DNA of 58,925 nucleotides from Marinomonas foliarum (GCF_003337275.1 NZ_QPJQ01000030.1:1-58925), one strand, 5' to 3'; positions 35,092 to 45,632 are shown, counted from the first letter of the stretch. Notes: generated from the letters alone by a model not told the origin. A program made the numbers and translations.

Positions 35092-36173
35092 TATGCTGTC
35101 CCTCTTCTAATCCACTGATCAATGCCCACAGCCGAAATAATCAAAATACCGACAGTAAACTCTTGCCATAGCACATCAACACCAGCAAGCGCTAAACCAT
35201 TTCGGAAGACACCAACAACCAGAGCGCCAATAAGCGTCCCGTATATAGAGCCTCGTCCACCAAATAGACTACAGCCACCAATAACCACCGCAGTAATACT
35301 GTCGAGGTTTGTCATAGTGCCAGCTTGTGGACTGACCGAACCAATTCGACCGATAAGTACCCAGGCACCAATAGCACATACCACGCCAGCCAAGACATAG
35401 ACAGACATCAAAATACGTGTAGTACGAATGCCTGCTAACTTCGCGGCTTCTGGATCATCGCCTGTGGCGTAAACATGACGGCCCCATGCAGTCCAATTTA
35501 GGGCATACCAAATGAGAAAGAAAATCCCCAACATTAACAGGGAGCCGTAAGTTAATCTTGCGCCAAAAAAATCAATTGTTTGGCCTGTCCATTGCAACAA
35601 TGGCGCAATATTACTGATGTCCTGCGAGCGAATAGTTTCACTTTTTGAATACCAAAGGTTCAGTGCAAAGAACACATTCCAAGAGCCCAAAGTCGCAATA
35701 AAAGGCGGTATTTTTAGGCGCGTTATCAATAAACCATTAATCAAACCCGCTAAGGCACCAACACCGATACCGATCAAAATAGACAAACTTGGATCAATAC
35801 CATGATTTACCGCCATCCGCCCCATAACAACCGAGGTCAGAACCATGATGGCACCAACAGACAGATCAATGCCTGCCGTTAAGATTATCAATGTCTGCGC
35901 AACACCGATGACGCCAATTATAGTCACTTGTTGTAGCACTAATGACAAATTGAATGGGTGCAAAAAACGGTCACCGACAATGACACTAAAACTGATAACA
36001 GCCAACAGCAACACTATCAGAGGCGCAGCTATTGGATAATGATGAAGAAACTTCTTGAAACGCTGCAAAGGGGTTTCATGTCGCTCAAATTTAGCAACAT
36101 AGGTACTGGCCTGATCCGCGACCTTATCATGATCAAGTGTCGCGGTGGACGGTTTTGTGTTGGTAGAACTCAT
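35091..36173 (-). CDS. frcC: Fructose-type ABC transporter permease
   Basis: 360-aa CUT2 permease with 8-10 spans after a cytosolic N-terminal about 55 residues. VAQTLIILTAGIDLSVGAIM and GALAGLINGLLITRLKIPPFIATLGS are conserved; AKLAGIRTTRILMSVYVLAG is the ATPase-coupling loop and ITAVVIGGCSLFGGRGSIYGTLIGAL follows. It lies after frcB but behind a terminator-like hairpin (36231-36264), which should make less permease than receptor. Confidence 0.9.
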   Translation of the reverse strand: MSSTNTKPSTATLDHDKVADQASTYVAKFERHETPLQRFKKFLHHYPIAAPLIVLLLAVISFSVIVGDRFLHPFNLSLVLQQVTIIGVIGVAQTLIILTAGIDLSVGAIMVLTSVVMGRMAVNHGIDPSLSILIGIGVGALAGLINGLLITRLKIPPFIATLGSWNVFFALNLWYSKSETIRSQDISNIAPLLQWTGQTIDFFGARLTYGSLLMLGIFFLIWYALNWTAWGRHVYATGDDPEAAKLAGIRTTRILMSVYVLAGVVCAIGAWVLIGRIGSVSPQAGTMTNLDSITAVVIGGCSLFGGRGSIYGTLIGALVVGVFRNGLALAGVDVLWQEFTVGILIISAVGIDQWIRRGTA

Positions 36174-36230
36174 AGACTACTCCAGACAGGAAACATTACT
36201 AGGCAGAAAAGAAAGACCACTTAAGATAGA

Positions 36231-36264
36231 AAAAACGCCGTTAGCCAGAAGATCGACTAACGGC
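36231..36264 (-). terminator. Partial terminator between frcB and frcC
   Basis: Leftward stem GCCGTTAG / CTAACGGC followed by GTTTTTT, 42 bases after the frcB stop. Read-through would still feed frcC-frcA; it is a common way to keep the receptor in excess. Confidence 0.75.
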
Positions 36265-36305
36265 AAATGAGGGTAACTTAACACCCATCTATCACAAGAG
36301 ATTGA

Positions 36306-37337
36306 TTAGCCCCAGCACATACTCAAACCTGTTTTAGAGCTAATAGAATTAACCCCTTTCACAGGTTCATCTGTCACTAACTGAACGCCTGTATCAAAGA
36401 AATCCAGACCATTTGACGCCGAAGGACGTGAGCCAGATTTTGCAAACTCAACAATTGCAGTGACGCCTTCTGAGGCCATTTTAAGAGGGAATTGCATAGA
36501 GGTAGCGCCGATCACGCCATCTTTGATATTTCGAACACCTGGACAACCACCATCAACAGAAACAATCAACACGTCTTTTTCAAGTCCGAATGATTTTAAT
36601 GCTTCATACGCACCCGCAGCTGCGGGTTCATTAATGGTGTAAACCAAGTTAATTTCTGGATCTTGTTGAAGTAGATTTTCCATCGCACGACGGCCGCCTT
36701 CTTCAGAACCTTGAGTCACATCATTACCAACAATGCGAGGATCTGTTTCATCGCCCATGCGTTTCGGGTCTTTAAGGTCGATACCGAAACCTTGTAAGAA
36801 ACCTTGGTCACGTGCAACGTCTACGGTAATTTGGCTGGTGCTCAAATCTAGCAAACCAATTTTTGCATCTTTGGCCTTATCACCCATTTTCGCTTTTGCC
36901 CACATACCAATCATTTCACCGGCTTTGAAGTTATCCGTTGCAAAGGTCATGTCTGCTGCACTAGCAGGGCTTAAAGGCGTATCTAACGCGATAACAAGCA
37001 AACCTGCATCACGTGCTTTTTGAATCGTCGGAACAATACCTGCGGTGTCGCTTGGTGTAATAAGAATGCCTTTCGCGCCAGCGGCGATTAGGTTTTCTAC
37101 TGCTTGAACTTGAGTTTCATTATCGCCATCGTAGCGACCTGCAAAAGTACGCAATTCAACACCAAGCTCTTCGGCTTTTTGCTGTGCGCCTTCTTTCATT
37201 TTCACGAAGAATGGGTTGGTGTTGGTTTTGGTTATCAAACCTATGATTGGGGTTTCTGCCATAGCGACAGTGGACAGTGTGCCTGCAGCCACTAGACAAG
37301 CCAGTTTCTTGTACGGAATACGATGCATGAATTTCAT
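36306..37337 (-). CDS. frcB: Fructose-type ABC transporter binding protein
   Basis: 343-aa periplasmic receptor. Signal peptide [18 protein letters not shown] is cut before [52 protein letters not shown] and [17 protein letters not shown] match FrcB as remembered, including the [10 protein letters not shown] motif and the CWG end. I start at the ATG at 37337; the frame continues 16 codons upstream without a signal-peptide-like start. With FrcC/FrcA it should import fructose, possibly also mannose or ribose. Confidence 0.9.
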   Translation of the reverse strand: MKFMHRIPYKKLACLVAAGTLSTVAMAETPIIGLITKTNTNPFFVKMKEGAQQKAEELGVELRTFAGRYDGDNETQVQAVENLIAAGAKGILITPSDTAGIVPTIQKARDAGLLVIALDTPLSPASAADMTFATDNFKAGEMIGMWAKAKMGDKAKDAKIGLLDLSTSQITVDVARDQGFLQGFGIDLKDPKRMGDETDPRIVGNDVTQGSEEGGRRAMENLLQQDPEINLVYTINEPAAAGAYEALKSFGLEKDVLIVSVDGGCPGVRNIKDGVIGATSMQFPLKMASEGVTAIVEFAKSGSRPSASNGLDFFDTGVQLVTDEPVKGVNSISSKTGLSMCWG

Positions 37338-37471
37338 TATTTTTATAACTCCAATTTTTGTTTTTATTATTGGCAGCGATGCCATTCAAAAACAGATCCA
37401 GCCCCGACTCTGCTTTGATAAAACACTATGAAGATAAAAAACTAATGAATAATTTCATCATTTAATCTTTT

Positions 37472-37489
37472 TTTGTAATATTTGTAATA
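37472..37489. promoter_or_regulatory. Tandem 9-bp repeat upstream of frcB
   Basis: TTTGTAATA occurs twice back to back, directly after the kinase gene stop and about 135 bases upstream of frcB. Near it lies TGAA-TAAT-TTCA. Possible binding site for the OmpR-family regulator encoded at 40021. The link is a guess. Confidence 0.4.
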
Positions 37490-37491
37490 TT

Positions 37492-40020
37492 TCAACGCTC
37501 AATTTGAAATATTTGGTTCAACTCTTTGATAGTAAAAGGTTTTGAAATAAATAAATCATCGTCTTTTAATTGATATTTTTGTTTTAATTCGTCTTTTGGC
37601 AAGCCAGACATCAGCAATATTGGCCCAGTAAAACCAGACAAATCAGAATTCAGACTGTGCGCCAGCTCAACACCGCTCATGGTTCCAGCTAAGTTAACAT
37701 CCGACACAATAGCATCCGGCACAATGGCTTTATCTAAGGCATTCATCACCGCTTCAGCGCATTCAAAGGTTTGCACCATAAAGCCCATTTTTTCTAATTG
37801 CTCACGCATGACTCGACATACTTCTTCGTCGTCTTCTACCAGCCACACCAAGCTCAATTCAGGCAAGACTATCACGCCTTGATTGAGGCCTTTCTCTTCA
37901 GCCGCTTCGCCACTATCTAAAATCAAGTCAGGCGATGTAATTTGTTGAGGCAAAAACAAGCAAACACGCGTCCACTTGCCTTTTTCGGAGGTGACTTTGA
38001 TTTCACCACCACTTTGTTTCACAAAACCATAAATCATGCTCAAACCCAAACCACTGCCTTTGCCGACAGGCTTAGTCGTGAAGAAAGGCTCAAATATGCG
38101 GCCAATTACGTCATCATCAATACCGTCACCCGAGTCTTCCACTCGAATACGAATGGCTGGCACGTCGCTGTCTGGTAAAGTGCACAACTTGGTTGAAAAG
38201 GCTAAACGCCCACCCCCCTGCATGGCACTCGCGCTGTTCAAAGACAGATTCAATAGCGCATTTTCTAACTGGGAAGGATCTATCAGGCTCACCACACTTG
38301 GGCATTGCAGATCGCTTTCAACAACAATATGTGAACCAACACTGTACTCAACTAGATCGAGCATGCCTTCAATTAAATCATCAATCCCAATCGACACAGG
38401 AAAAAGCTGCTGACGACGACTAAAGGCCAATAAGCGCTGTACCAAGTTGCTGCTTTTCTCAGAAACGACCAAAGCACGTTCTATGTATCTTGCTTGATCC
38501 TCGGTTTGTGGGCGAGAGTCAGAGAGCATTTGTAAATTGCCCATAATCGCCGCTAAGAGATTATTAAAATCATGGGCAACGCCACCTGTAAGCTGCCCTA
38601 GCATCTCCATTTTTTGTGCCTGACGTAACTGACTTTCAACGCTTTTGCGCTCAGTTAAATCCGTATATAAGGTAACAAAACCACCTTCAGGCATTGGCTT
38701 AGAACGAAATTCGATGATTTTTCCTGAGTCAAAATGGCGTTCGAAGCTTTGAAAACGTAAATGACGAGAAACGTTCACTTCTTCCATGTGAACTTGCTGG
38801 TTTTCTAAATTAAGATTTTTATGTTGCCCTTGATTAATCAAGCTTTGCACTTCATCAATTGACATGCCGACACTCAAGTCATCGTCCGATAAATCAAACA
38901 ATTTCTGATAACCCGAGTTCCAAGCAATCAAGGTACCTTTTGAGGAAAACACACTCAGGCCATCGTTCATATTATCGAAAATGGTTTCGAGCAAGCGTTT
39001 TTGTTCCGACAATTCGGCTGTGACTTCCAAACGCCTTAAAGCATCACGGCGAAATACCTCAAAGGTATCGGCCAAGGTACCAATTTCATCGTTACGACGA
39101 ATGCCTGTATGCTTTGAATCTACACGCCCCAAAGACAGTTGCTCCATGTCGTTGGTAACAACGCCTAAATCTTTGGTCATCCGCTGGCTGTACCAATACA
39201 AACGCGTCAAACCCAATAGAAGAAACACAGAGATTCCGATAATCCAGTTCTGACCACGGGCTACAAAGGTCGATACCTCCTGACGTTGACGGCTCACTTT
39301 CTTTTGCAAACCACCAACGAAATCACTGACATGCTTACTCAATTGTTCCGACTTAGCTCGAATTGCAATCAGCAAATAATTTTTGCGCTCTTGTATTTGA
39401 TTCAAACGACGATGCGCCATTAGCAAATCATCAGCAATACTCGCCACTTGCTCGTTTTGTTCTGAAAGTTTTAAGCTTTCCAAGATGCTTTCTGGCACCA
39501 AACTCGGCGATTCTAGTAATTGCAGTAGCCATACCAAACCTTGCTGATTAGTCACACTAGCGGCATCATCATTTAGCGGCAACTGACGAATCCGAAACTG
39601 TTGCGCCAAGCTGTCTTCTCGCAGATACAACTCTTCACGCACCAAGGCAACAAGCTCTTCAAGGGTGGTTTGCAGATCATCCAATCGTTTATCGATATCC
39701 TGTTGAAAGACAGAATCCGTCAAACTGTCAGCAACTCCGCGCAGCTCAAGAATACGACGATGAATGCGCTCGGATTCAGTTTGTAACTGAAAAGGACGCC
39801 CAGAACCTGCGGTATAAGGAGCTATCGCGGCCAATTGCGCAACGCCTTCGGCTAGCGTTAAAGAGGTAGAGATTTCAGGTAGGGTTTCTGACTCAAATTC
39901 TGATAAAGAAGCTTCACTGACGCGCATGGATTGCCAACCAATCCCCACCATAAAAAACGCCACCAAGCTAATCGCTAAAATAGACAAGGAGGCTTTCTGA
40001 CGGATACTGGTAAAACGCAT
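37492..40020 (-). CDS. Hybrid sensor histidine kinase
   Basis: 842 aa. TM1 (about 10-30), periplasmic helical sensor (about 31-260), TM2 (about 262-282), HAMP (about 285-340), PAS (about 350-460, IFDNMNDGLSVFSSKGTLIAWNSGY). The HisKA box is GGVAHDFNNLLAAIMGNLQ, followed by an ATPase domain with GSGLGLSMIYGFVKQSGG, then a C-terminal receiver (about 715-842, VEDDEEV and DAIVSDVNLAG). It starts directly after the regulator gene stop and lies upstream of frcB, so it may sense sugar availability. Input signal is not visible. Confidence 0.93.
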   Translation of the reverse strand: MRFTSIRQKASLSILAISLVAFFMVGIGWQSMRVSEASLSEFESETLPEISTSLTLAEGVAQLAAIAPYTAGSGRPFQLQTESERIHRRILELRGVADSLTDSVFQQDIDKRLDDLQTTLEELVALVREELYLREDSLAQQFRIRQLPLNDDAASVTNQQGLVWLLQLLESPSLVPESILESLKLSEQNEQVASIADDLLMAHRRLNQIQERKNYLLIAIRAKSEQLSKHVSDFVGGLQKKVSRQRQEVSTFVARGQNWIIGISVFLLLGLTRLYWYSQRMTKDLGVVTNDMEQLSLGRVDSKHTGIRRNDEIGTLADTFEVFRRDALRRLEVTAELSEQKRLLETIFDNMNDGLSVFSSKGTLIAWNSGYQKLFDLSDDDLSVGMSIDEVQSLINQGQHKNLNLENQQVHMEEVNVSRHLRFQSFERHFDSGKIIEFRSKPMPEGGFVTLYTDLTERKSVESQLRQAQKMEMLGQLTGGVAHDFNNLLAAIMGNLQMLSDSRPQTEDQARYIERALVVSEKSSNLVQRLLAFSRRQQLFPVSIGIDDLIEGMLDLVEYSVGSHIVVESDLQCPSVVSLIDPSQLENALLNLSLNSASAMQGGGRLAFSTKLCTLPDSDVPAIRIRVEDSGDGIDDDVIGRIFEPFFTTKPVGKGSGLGLSMIYGFVKQSGGEIKVTSEKGKWTRVCLFLPQQITSPDLILDSGEAAEEKGLNQGVIVLPELSLVWLVEDDEEVCRVMREQLEKMGFMVQTFECAEAVMNALDKAIVPDAIVSDVNLAGTMSGVELAHSLNSDLSGFTGPILLMSGLPKDELKQKYQLKDDDLFISKPFTIKELNQIFQIER

Positions 40021-40755
40021 TTAATTAATCCGCACTGGGCCTTGGAAAAAGTAACCAAGACCTCGTTGAGTCTTGATGAACTCAGGCGTTTTTGGATTGC
40101 TCTCTATTTTTCGCCTTAGGCGCAGAATCAGTACATCAACTGTTCGATCAAATACCTCAGTTTCTAAGCCTCGGCTTTGCTCTATAAGTTGCTCACGAGA
40201 AAAGATACGATCTGGATGACGCGCTAATACCTCTAAAAGAGAAAACTCACCTAAAGTTAATGTTACTAATTTGCCGTCCGGATCATGCAAAAGACGCGCA
40301 GTGAGATCCAAAGTCCAACTACCGAATTTTAAACAGTCGTGATCTTGATTGATCGTACTTCCCGCTGTTGGTGGGGCTTGATAAGAACGGCGTAACAAGG
40401 CATGAATTCGCGCTGTCAGTTCACGTAAATTAAACGGCTTCATCATATAATCGTCTGCGGCTAACTCTAGCCCTAAGATTCGATCGGTTTCATCGCCTTT
40501 TCCGGTTAACATCATGATCGGCATTGCAAAACGTTCACGAATATCACGAGCAAGGTTTAAACCATCCTCTTCTCGTAAATATAGATCCATCAATACCAAA
40601 TCGACTGGCTCAGCTTCAAGGTGAAGCCACATTTGGCTGCCATTTTCCGCTTCCAGTACTTTGTAACCTTTCTGCGACAAAGCATCACAAAGCAACTGAC
40701 GAATATCTTGATCGTCATCCACTACCAATAAAGTCTTTTTATGTTGTTCTGTCAT
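40021..40755 (-). CDS. OmpR-family response regulator
   Basis: 244 aa. Receiver has VVDDDQDIRQLL, phospho-acceptor Asp in LVLMDLYLREEDG (near 57), MLTGKGDE and DYMMKPF. The winged-helix domain (about 145-240) has LTLGEFSLLEVLARHPDRIFSREQLIEQSRG and VDVLILRLRRKIE. It heads an operon with the hybrid kinase; likely target is the frc genes. Divergent from the ferredoxin gene across 122 bases. Confidence 0.92.
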   Translation of the reverse strand: MTEQHKKTLLVVDDDQDIRQLLCDALSQKGYKVLEAENGSQMWLHLEAEPVDLVLMDLYLREEDGLNLARDIRERFAMPIMMLTGKGDETDRILGLELAADDYMMKPFNLRELTARIHALLRRSYQAPPTAGSTINQDHDCLKFGSWTLDLTARLLHDPDGKLVTLTLGEFSLLEVLARHPDRIFSREQLIEQSRGLETEVFDRTVDVLILRLRRKIESNPKTPEFIKTQRGLGYFFQGPVRIN

Positions 40756-40877
40756 TGTCTGGGTTGGAATCCATTATCGTTTTTATTAGACGCACACCAA
40801 GCTAGAGAAGCCTCTATCATTGCACTATTAATATCATGTTAAAGTTAATAGCAGATTAACAAAAGGAAAAGCTTCTC

Positions 40878-41174
40878 GTGCAGCAGAAACTCATCCAGCT
40901 GACTTTCTTAGATCCTGAGCAATCCATTCAAGCAGAACCTGAAGAAACCATCATGTCGGCCCTGAAATCCGCAAGCGTTCCAATTAAACAAGCCTGTACC
41001 AATGGCGTTTGCGGTGTTTGTCTGACGCCCTTGCTATCCGGTGAGATTGATTACGCGGATCGGCAACCGCATGGCTTAAACGATAAAGAGAAACGCAACG
41101 GCTACTTTCTACCTTGCATTGCCACTTGTAAAACCGATATCGCCATTGGTAAACCCAAAGTGAGACTGCGTTAA
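40878..41174 (+). CDS. [2Fe-2S] plant-type ferredoxin
   Basis: 98-aa electron carrier. Cluster ligands fit C-x4-C-x2-C...C: Cys40, Cys45 and Cys48 in KQACTNGVCGVCLTP, and Cys80 in YFLPCIATC (Cys84 is extra). LxGEIDYADRQPHGL is the typical loop. The GTG start at 40878 follows AAAAGGAAAA. No partner reductase gene is adjacent; hrpB lies 36 bases downstream on the same strand and may be read through. Confidence 0.9.
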   Translation: MQQKLIQLTFLDPEQSIQAEPEETIMSALKSASVPIKQACTNGVCGVCLTPLLSGEIDYADRQPHGLNDKEKRNGYFLPCIATCKTDIAIGKPKVRLR

Positions 41175-41209
41175 CCACTTAAAAACGTTATCATTATCAC
41201 AGCGTATTA

Positions 41210-43750
41210 ATGAGCGGTCTTATGTCTAACGAACTACCGATTTACCAACTTATTCCCCAGCTAAAAAACCAGCTTTTGCATCACCACGAGGCCATTTTAG
41301 AAGCCGCGCCCGGTGCAGGTAAAACCACAGTAGTGCCGCTGGCTTTAATGAATGAGGCTTGGCTAAAAGGTCGCAAGATCATCATGTTAGAACCAAGACG
41401 CTTAGCCGCTAAAGCCGCGGCAAAGCGTCTTGCTGATACCTTGCAAGAGCCGCTTGGAAAACGCGTTGGCTATCGTATTCGCCACGAAGGAAAAGAAAGC
41501 GCTCAGACGCAAGTCTTGGTAGTCACCGAAGGCGTGCTAACGCGTATGCTGCACGATGATCCCAGTTTAGATGACATTGCTTTAGTAATCTTCGACGAAT
41601 TCCACGAACGTAATTTGCACTCAGATTTAGCTTTTGCTTTATGCTTGCAAGCACGACAACTGTATCGCGATGAAGACCCGCTTAAGCTGTTAGTCATGTC
41701 CGCCACACTTGATACCGAGGCGCTTGAAACACGACTCGGCTGCCCGACTCTAACCAGCCAAGGCCGCAGTTTTCCCATCACCGTTCATTACAGCAACAAG
41801 GCACTCAAGACCTTTCAAGTCACCGATGAAGTAGTACGACTCACCTGCCAAGCCTTTAATGAAGAAACTGGCAGCCTACTCGTTTTTCTACCAGGTCAAA
41901 AAGAAATTCGTCAAGCGGCAAGCCAATTACAACAACGTTTAGGTCATGAACCATATTTAAGCATCTTGCCTTTGTATGGCGAATTAAGCTTGAAAGAACA
42001 AGAAGCGGTAATTGAACCTACAACAGCGCCCAATCGAAAAATTGTACTCGCCACAGCCATTGCCCAAACCAGTTTAACTATTGATGGTATCCGAGTGGTG
42101 ATTGACAGCGGCTTAAGTCGAGAAGCGCGCTTTGATGCCAGCACAGCAACGACACGCTTACATACTCGTCGCGCGACCCAGGCAGAAACCACTCAGCGAA
42201 TGGGCCGAGCAGGCCGTACCGAAGAAGGCATTTGTTATCGTTGGTGGAGCGAAAGTCAACAACATCAACTCGCACCGCAAGCTCAGCCGCAAATAGAAAT
42301 CAGCGACCTCAGCAGTTTGGTGATGGATTTGGCGAAATGGGGTGTACAAGAGCGTCTTGAATTAGATTGGATTACACCGCCACCAAACAGCCACTGGCAA
42401 CAATCGATCGACTTGCTAACCAATCTGCAAGCTCTTGAACAAAATCAAACATCACAACCGTATTTAGAGTTAAGCCAACTCGGTGAGCAAATGAGCAATC
42501 TCGGCATCGAACCCAGACTCGCTCGATTGCTTTTAGATGGAAAACAAAATGATGACAGTGATGCAGCCAGCGCCATCTGCACCATACTGTCGGAAGGCGA
42601 TCCCTTTGCGAATCATCATAGCGACTTATCAGATCGACTGAGCTGGTTAGCCGGTCACAATCAGACGCAGAGTAAGCGACCGAGACAGAACTACTTAAAC
42701 GCTCAGCAACAATGGCAAAGACGCAGTCATCAAATCAGCGTTCAACAAACGTCAGCGAATAATCAACAGGAAGTCGCCTTTTTGTTGATTCGAGCGTTTG
42801 CGGATCGTATTGCTCAACGTTCAGGGCAAGACCACGACAAGACTCGCTACAAGTTGGCTAATGGGCGCATGGCGAGCCTATCGTCACTCGACCCTTGTGC
42901 ACAGAGCGAGTGGCTTATCGCGCTGGATATCGGCGGACATCATGGCCAAGAAGAGGATCGTATTTTTCTCGCCTATCCGATCCAACTTTCCACGTTGATA
43001 GATGATTTTTCCGATTTATTTATCATAAAAAACCATCTCGCTTGGTCAAAAAAAGACGCTCGCCTGTTAAGTGAATCACAGCGTTGGATCGGCAAACTGT
43101 GTATTGATAAACAAAAACTGAGCAAGCCTTCCGAAACAGACATCAGCCAAGCGATTTGCCAGCATATTCGCCAAGAAGGTCTTTCGGTTTTACCTTGGAA
43201 CGATTCCAGCGAGCAACTTCGAGCGCGCTTACAATTTGCCTTTATGCACGACAAACAAAACCTCTGGTCAGACTGTTCTGATAAGGCATTATTGGCCGAT
43301 CTAGAAGAATGGCTCGGGCCATATCTTGGTAAAGTAACCAATCAACAAGCGATGAATAAACTCCCGTTAAACGATATATTGTTATCTCGGTTAGATTGGA
43401 GCCAACAGCAATTTCTCAATAAAAAAGTCCCCTCGCGTATCACTGTGCCATCTGGGGCGAGTCATGCTATTGATTACTGTGAGCAACAGCCAACCCTAAG
43501 GGTCAAACTGCAAGAAATGTTTGGCTATACGAATAGCCCAACCGTACTCAATCAAATCGTCCGTATCGAACTGCTTTCGCCAGGGCAGCGACCACTTGCC
43601 GTGACCCAAGATTTGGCTTTCTTTTGGCGTGAGGCTTACCCTGAAGTACGCAAAGAAATGCGCGGAAGATATCCGAAACATCCTTGGCCAGAAGACCCTA
43701 TGAGTGCAGAAGCCACTGCGAAAACAAACCGAGCACTAAGATCGTCGTAA
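41210..43750 (+). CDS. hrpB: ATP-dependent helicase HrpB
   Basis: 846-aa DEAH-box RNA helicase-like protein of bacteria. Motif I EAAPGAGKTTVVPLAL, Ia LEPRRLAAKAAA, II DEFHERNL (DExH), III MSATLD, V ATAIAQTSLTIDGI and VI TTQRMGRAGRTEEG are all present, followed by HA2 (about 385-480) and the HrpB C-terminal domain. The cellular role of HrpB remains poorly defined in bacteria. An in-frame ATG four codons later is an alternative start. The end overlaps the convergent kinase-like gene by 15 bases. Confidence 0.96.
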   Translation: MSGLMSNELPIYQLIPQLKNQLLHHHEAILEAAPGAGKTTVVPLALMNEAWLKGRKIIMLEPRRLAAKAAAKRLADTLQEPLGKRVGYRIRHEGKESAQTQVLVVTEGVLTRMLHDDPSLDDIALVIFDEFHERNLHSDLAFALCLQARQLYRDEDPLKLLVMSATLDTEALETRLGCPTLTSQGRSFPITVHYSNKALKTFQVTDEVVRLTCQAFNEETGSLLVFLPGQKEIRQAASQLQQRLGHEPYLSILPLYGELSLKEQEAVIEPTTAPNRKIVLATAIAQTSLTIDGIRVVIDSGLSREARFDASTATTRLHTRRATQAETTQRMGRAGRTEEGICYRWWSESQQHQLAPQAQPQIEISDLSSLVMDLAKWGVQERLELDWITPPPNSHWQQSIDLLTNLQALEQNQTSQPYLELSQLGEQMSNLGIEPRLARLLLDGKQNDDSDAASAICTILSEGDPFANHHSDLSDRLSWLAGHNQTQSKRPRQNYLNAQQQWQRRSHQISVQQTSANNQQEVAFLLIRAFADRIAQRSGQDHDKTRYKLANGRMASLSSLDPCAQSEWLIALDIGGHHGQEEDRIFLAYPIQLSTLIDDFSDLFIIKNHLAWSKKDARLLSESQRWIGKLCIDKQKLSKPSETDISQAICQHIRQEGLSVLPWNDSSEQLRARLQFAFMHDKQNLWSDCSDKALLADLEEWLGPYLGKVTNQQAMNKLPLNDILLSRLDWSQQQFLNKKVPSRITVPSGASHAIDYCEQQPTLRVKLQEMFGYTNSPTVLNQIVRIELLSPGQRPLAVTQDLAFFWREAYPEVRKEMRGRYPKHPWPEDPMSAEATAKTNRALRSS

Positions 43751-44755
43751 CTGTCTTAGTGCTTGATCCGTTAGTTGCTGGCTAAAAGGTGTGTTCTTCG
43801 GATGAGTCGGAGACCAGCCCATAATAAAACGATGGAAGTCAGCCCAAGCGATAGGAAACAAGTATTGCCATTCTTCGACAACCTCTTGAGCAAAAGCTTG
43901 CGATTCTCCTTGCGCCATTAACTCACGCCCTAGCTCAGAGAAATAATGCTCCAGTAGGTAGTCTATATTTTCTGTCAGTTCAGATTCAGATAACGCACTC
44001 CCTAAAAGGTACGCTAGATCCTGAATTCCAACACCACCACCCACATATTGAAAATCCACAGCCGCCACCTGATTATCGAGTGGAGAAAAACAAAAATTAG
44101 CCACTTTAGCATCGCCATGCACGATGGTTTTAAAGCGTGCGTTATCCAAACATTTTGCCAATTCAGACGCGGCAGATTTTAATTCGCCCTCAGCCATGAC
44201 TGACCACTCTTCTTGCCGAGTATCAAGGTGCCAATAGGTTCCCTTGTGCCACAAGCCTTGCGGCCAATCAGAAGAAGGTGTTGGGTGAATAAAGCCCGCA
44301 TGAAACGCTGTGAGCCAATTAATACAAGAAATCAAATACTCGATATTGTGAGCGTTATATCGATCCGCGTAGCCAGCAGCGTCTAAATCTTCTAATAAGG
44401 TTAATCGATGCCCTGTCTTTTCGTCATACAAATCACCGTAGCACTGTGCAACTCGAGCCGAAAGATTACAGCGGGACGCCCATTGTCGATACCAATTCTG
44501 CTCAACTTTATATGAGCGAACTTTACGCAAATGCGCGTGCTCCGAATGCCAGCCTCTAGGGTGATTCACGTCCATGGGAAATGTACAATGTTTGGCGATC
44601 ACAGACGATGGCGACTCTTGTCCCGTTAGCGCATAACGCACCACCTCGCCGTAACCACTCCACAATGACTGAATCAAAGAGGTTCGCTCCACTGTGTCGG
44701 CCTTACATTGGCGCTTAATAAAGATCTCGGGCGTCATCATATTCATAAAATCCAC
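43736..44755 (-). CDS. Phosphotransferase, ecdysteroid-kinase/choline-kinase-like
   Basis: 339-aa protein-kinase-like fold. The catalytic loop is TIVHGDAKVANFCFSP (D and N of HGDxKxxN) and the metal Asp is in VAAVDFQYVGGGVGIQDLAYLLG. HKGTYWHLDTRQ and the C-terminal Trp-rich helix agree with the CHK/EcKinase-like family. Substrate unknown. Convergent with hrpB; probably its own unit, with 64 bases back to the LysE gene. Confidence 0.85.
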   Translation of the reverse strand: MDFMNMMTPEIFIKRQCKADTVERTSLIQSLWSGYGEVVRYALTGQESPSSVIAKHCTFPMDVNHPRGWHSEHAHLRKVRSYKVEQNWYRQWASRCNLSARVAQCYGDLYDEKTGHRLTLLEDLDAAGYADRYNAHNIEYLISCINWLTAFHAGFIHPTPSSDWPQGLWHKGTYWHLDTRQEEWSVMAEGELKSAASELAKCLDNARFKTIVHGDAKVANFCFSPLDNQVAAVDFQYVGGGVGIQDLAYLLGSALSESELTENIDYLLEHYFSELGRELMAQGESQAFAQEVVEEWQYLFPIAWADFHRFIMGWSPTHPKNTPFSQQLTDQALRQLRRS

Positions 44756-44819
44756 GTAAAAGTCGCGACTATTTTACCCATAAAACGGTACGCTAAAACG
44801 CCTTTTGGAATCGCAATGA

Positions 44820-45449
44820 CTAAGATGAGACTCGACGAGCAAACAACGCCCAAATACCAGCAATCGACATCAAGGAACCACCTGCCAGATTAAAGCCGCG
44901 CATCGCTTTTTCAGAAGAAAGTAGCGTACGTGCTCTAAGGGCAAAAAAAGCATACATAGAAGCAGACACGGTCGCTAACATCACAAAAGTCACTGCTAAA
45001 ATGAAAAGTTGTTCTGCTGCATTACCTTGGGGAGAAACAAACTGCGGCAAAAATGCCACAAAGAAAATAATACCTTTGGGGTTCAAAACCGTCACAATGT
45101 AGGTATTCAAAAACAGACGCCATTTTGACGTGAGCTTGTCAGATGAAGGAATCTTCATTGGTGATGCGCCTGACCTAAGTAACTTAAATCCCAAATACAA
45201 AAGATATAAGCCACCAATACCCTTCACCACAGTAAACCAAAAAGCCGACACAGAAAACAAAGCCCCTAATCCAACTAAAGAAGCTAATAACGCGGTGGAA
45301 TCCCCCAGCGCCACACCAACCACCAAAGGGATATTCGCTCGTCGACCATGGGCTACTGAATTCGCAATCACAGCCAAAATCGTTGGGCCAGGAATGACCA
45401 ACATGGTAATAGACGCGACAACAAAAGCGAGCCAAACTTCAATCAACAT
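44820..45449 (-). CDS. LysE/RhtB-family amino-acid exporter
   Basis: 209-aa membrane protein with six predicted spans. TMLVIPGPTILAVIANSVAHGRR carries the family PGP motif; GVALGDSTALLASLVGLGALF, GGLYLLYLGFKLLRSG and TYIVTVLNPKGIIFFVAFLPQFV are the other conserved blocks. Exports an amino acid or derivative; which one is not visible. Divergent from elyC across 183 bases. Confidence 0.92.
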   Translation of the reverse strand: MLIEVWLAFVVASITMLVIPGPTILAVIANSVAHGRRANIPLVVGVALGDSTALLASLVGLGALFSVSAFWFTVVKGIGGLYLLYLGFKLLRSGASPMKIPSSDKLTSKWRLFLNTYIVTVLNPKGIIFFVAFLPQFVSPQGNAAEQLFILAVTFVMLATVSASMYAFFALRARTLLSSEKAMRGFNLAGGSLMSIAGIWALFARRVSS

Positions 45450-45632
45450 AGAGCTTTCTCCTTATTAAATAGACCTCTATCAATCCATAGCCAGTAGTAA
45501 AGATCAATACTTAAAACCATTCAAATAACGAACCTTAAAAACTAAATTCTATGAGCACTTTCACTTTAAGATGACTACCTACTACTTTATGCTCTCTGTA
45601 TTCTAAAACGACATAATTAAAGAGATAGCTCC

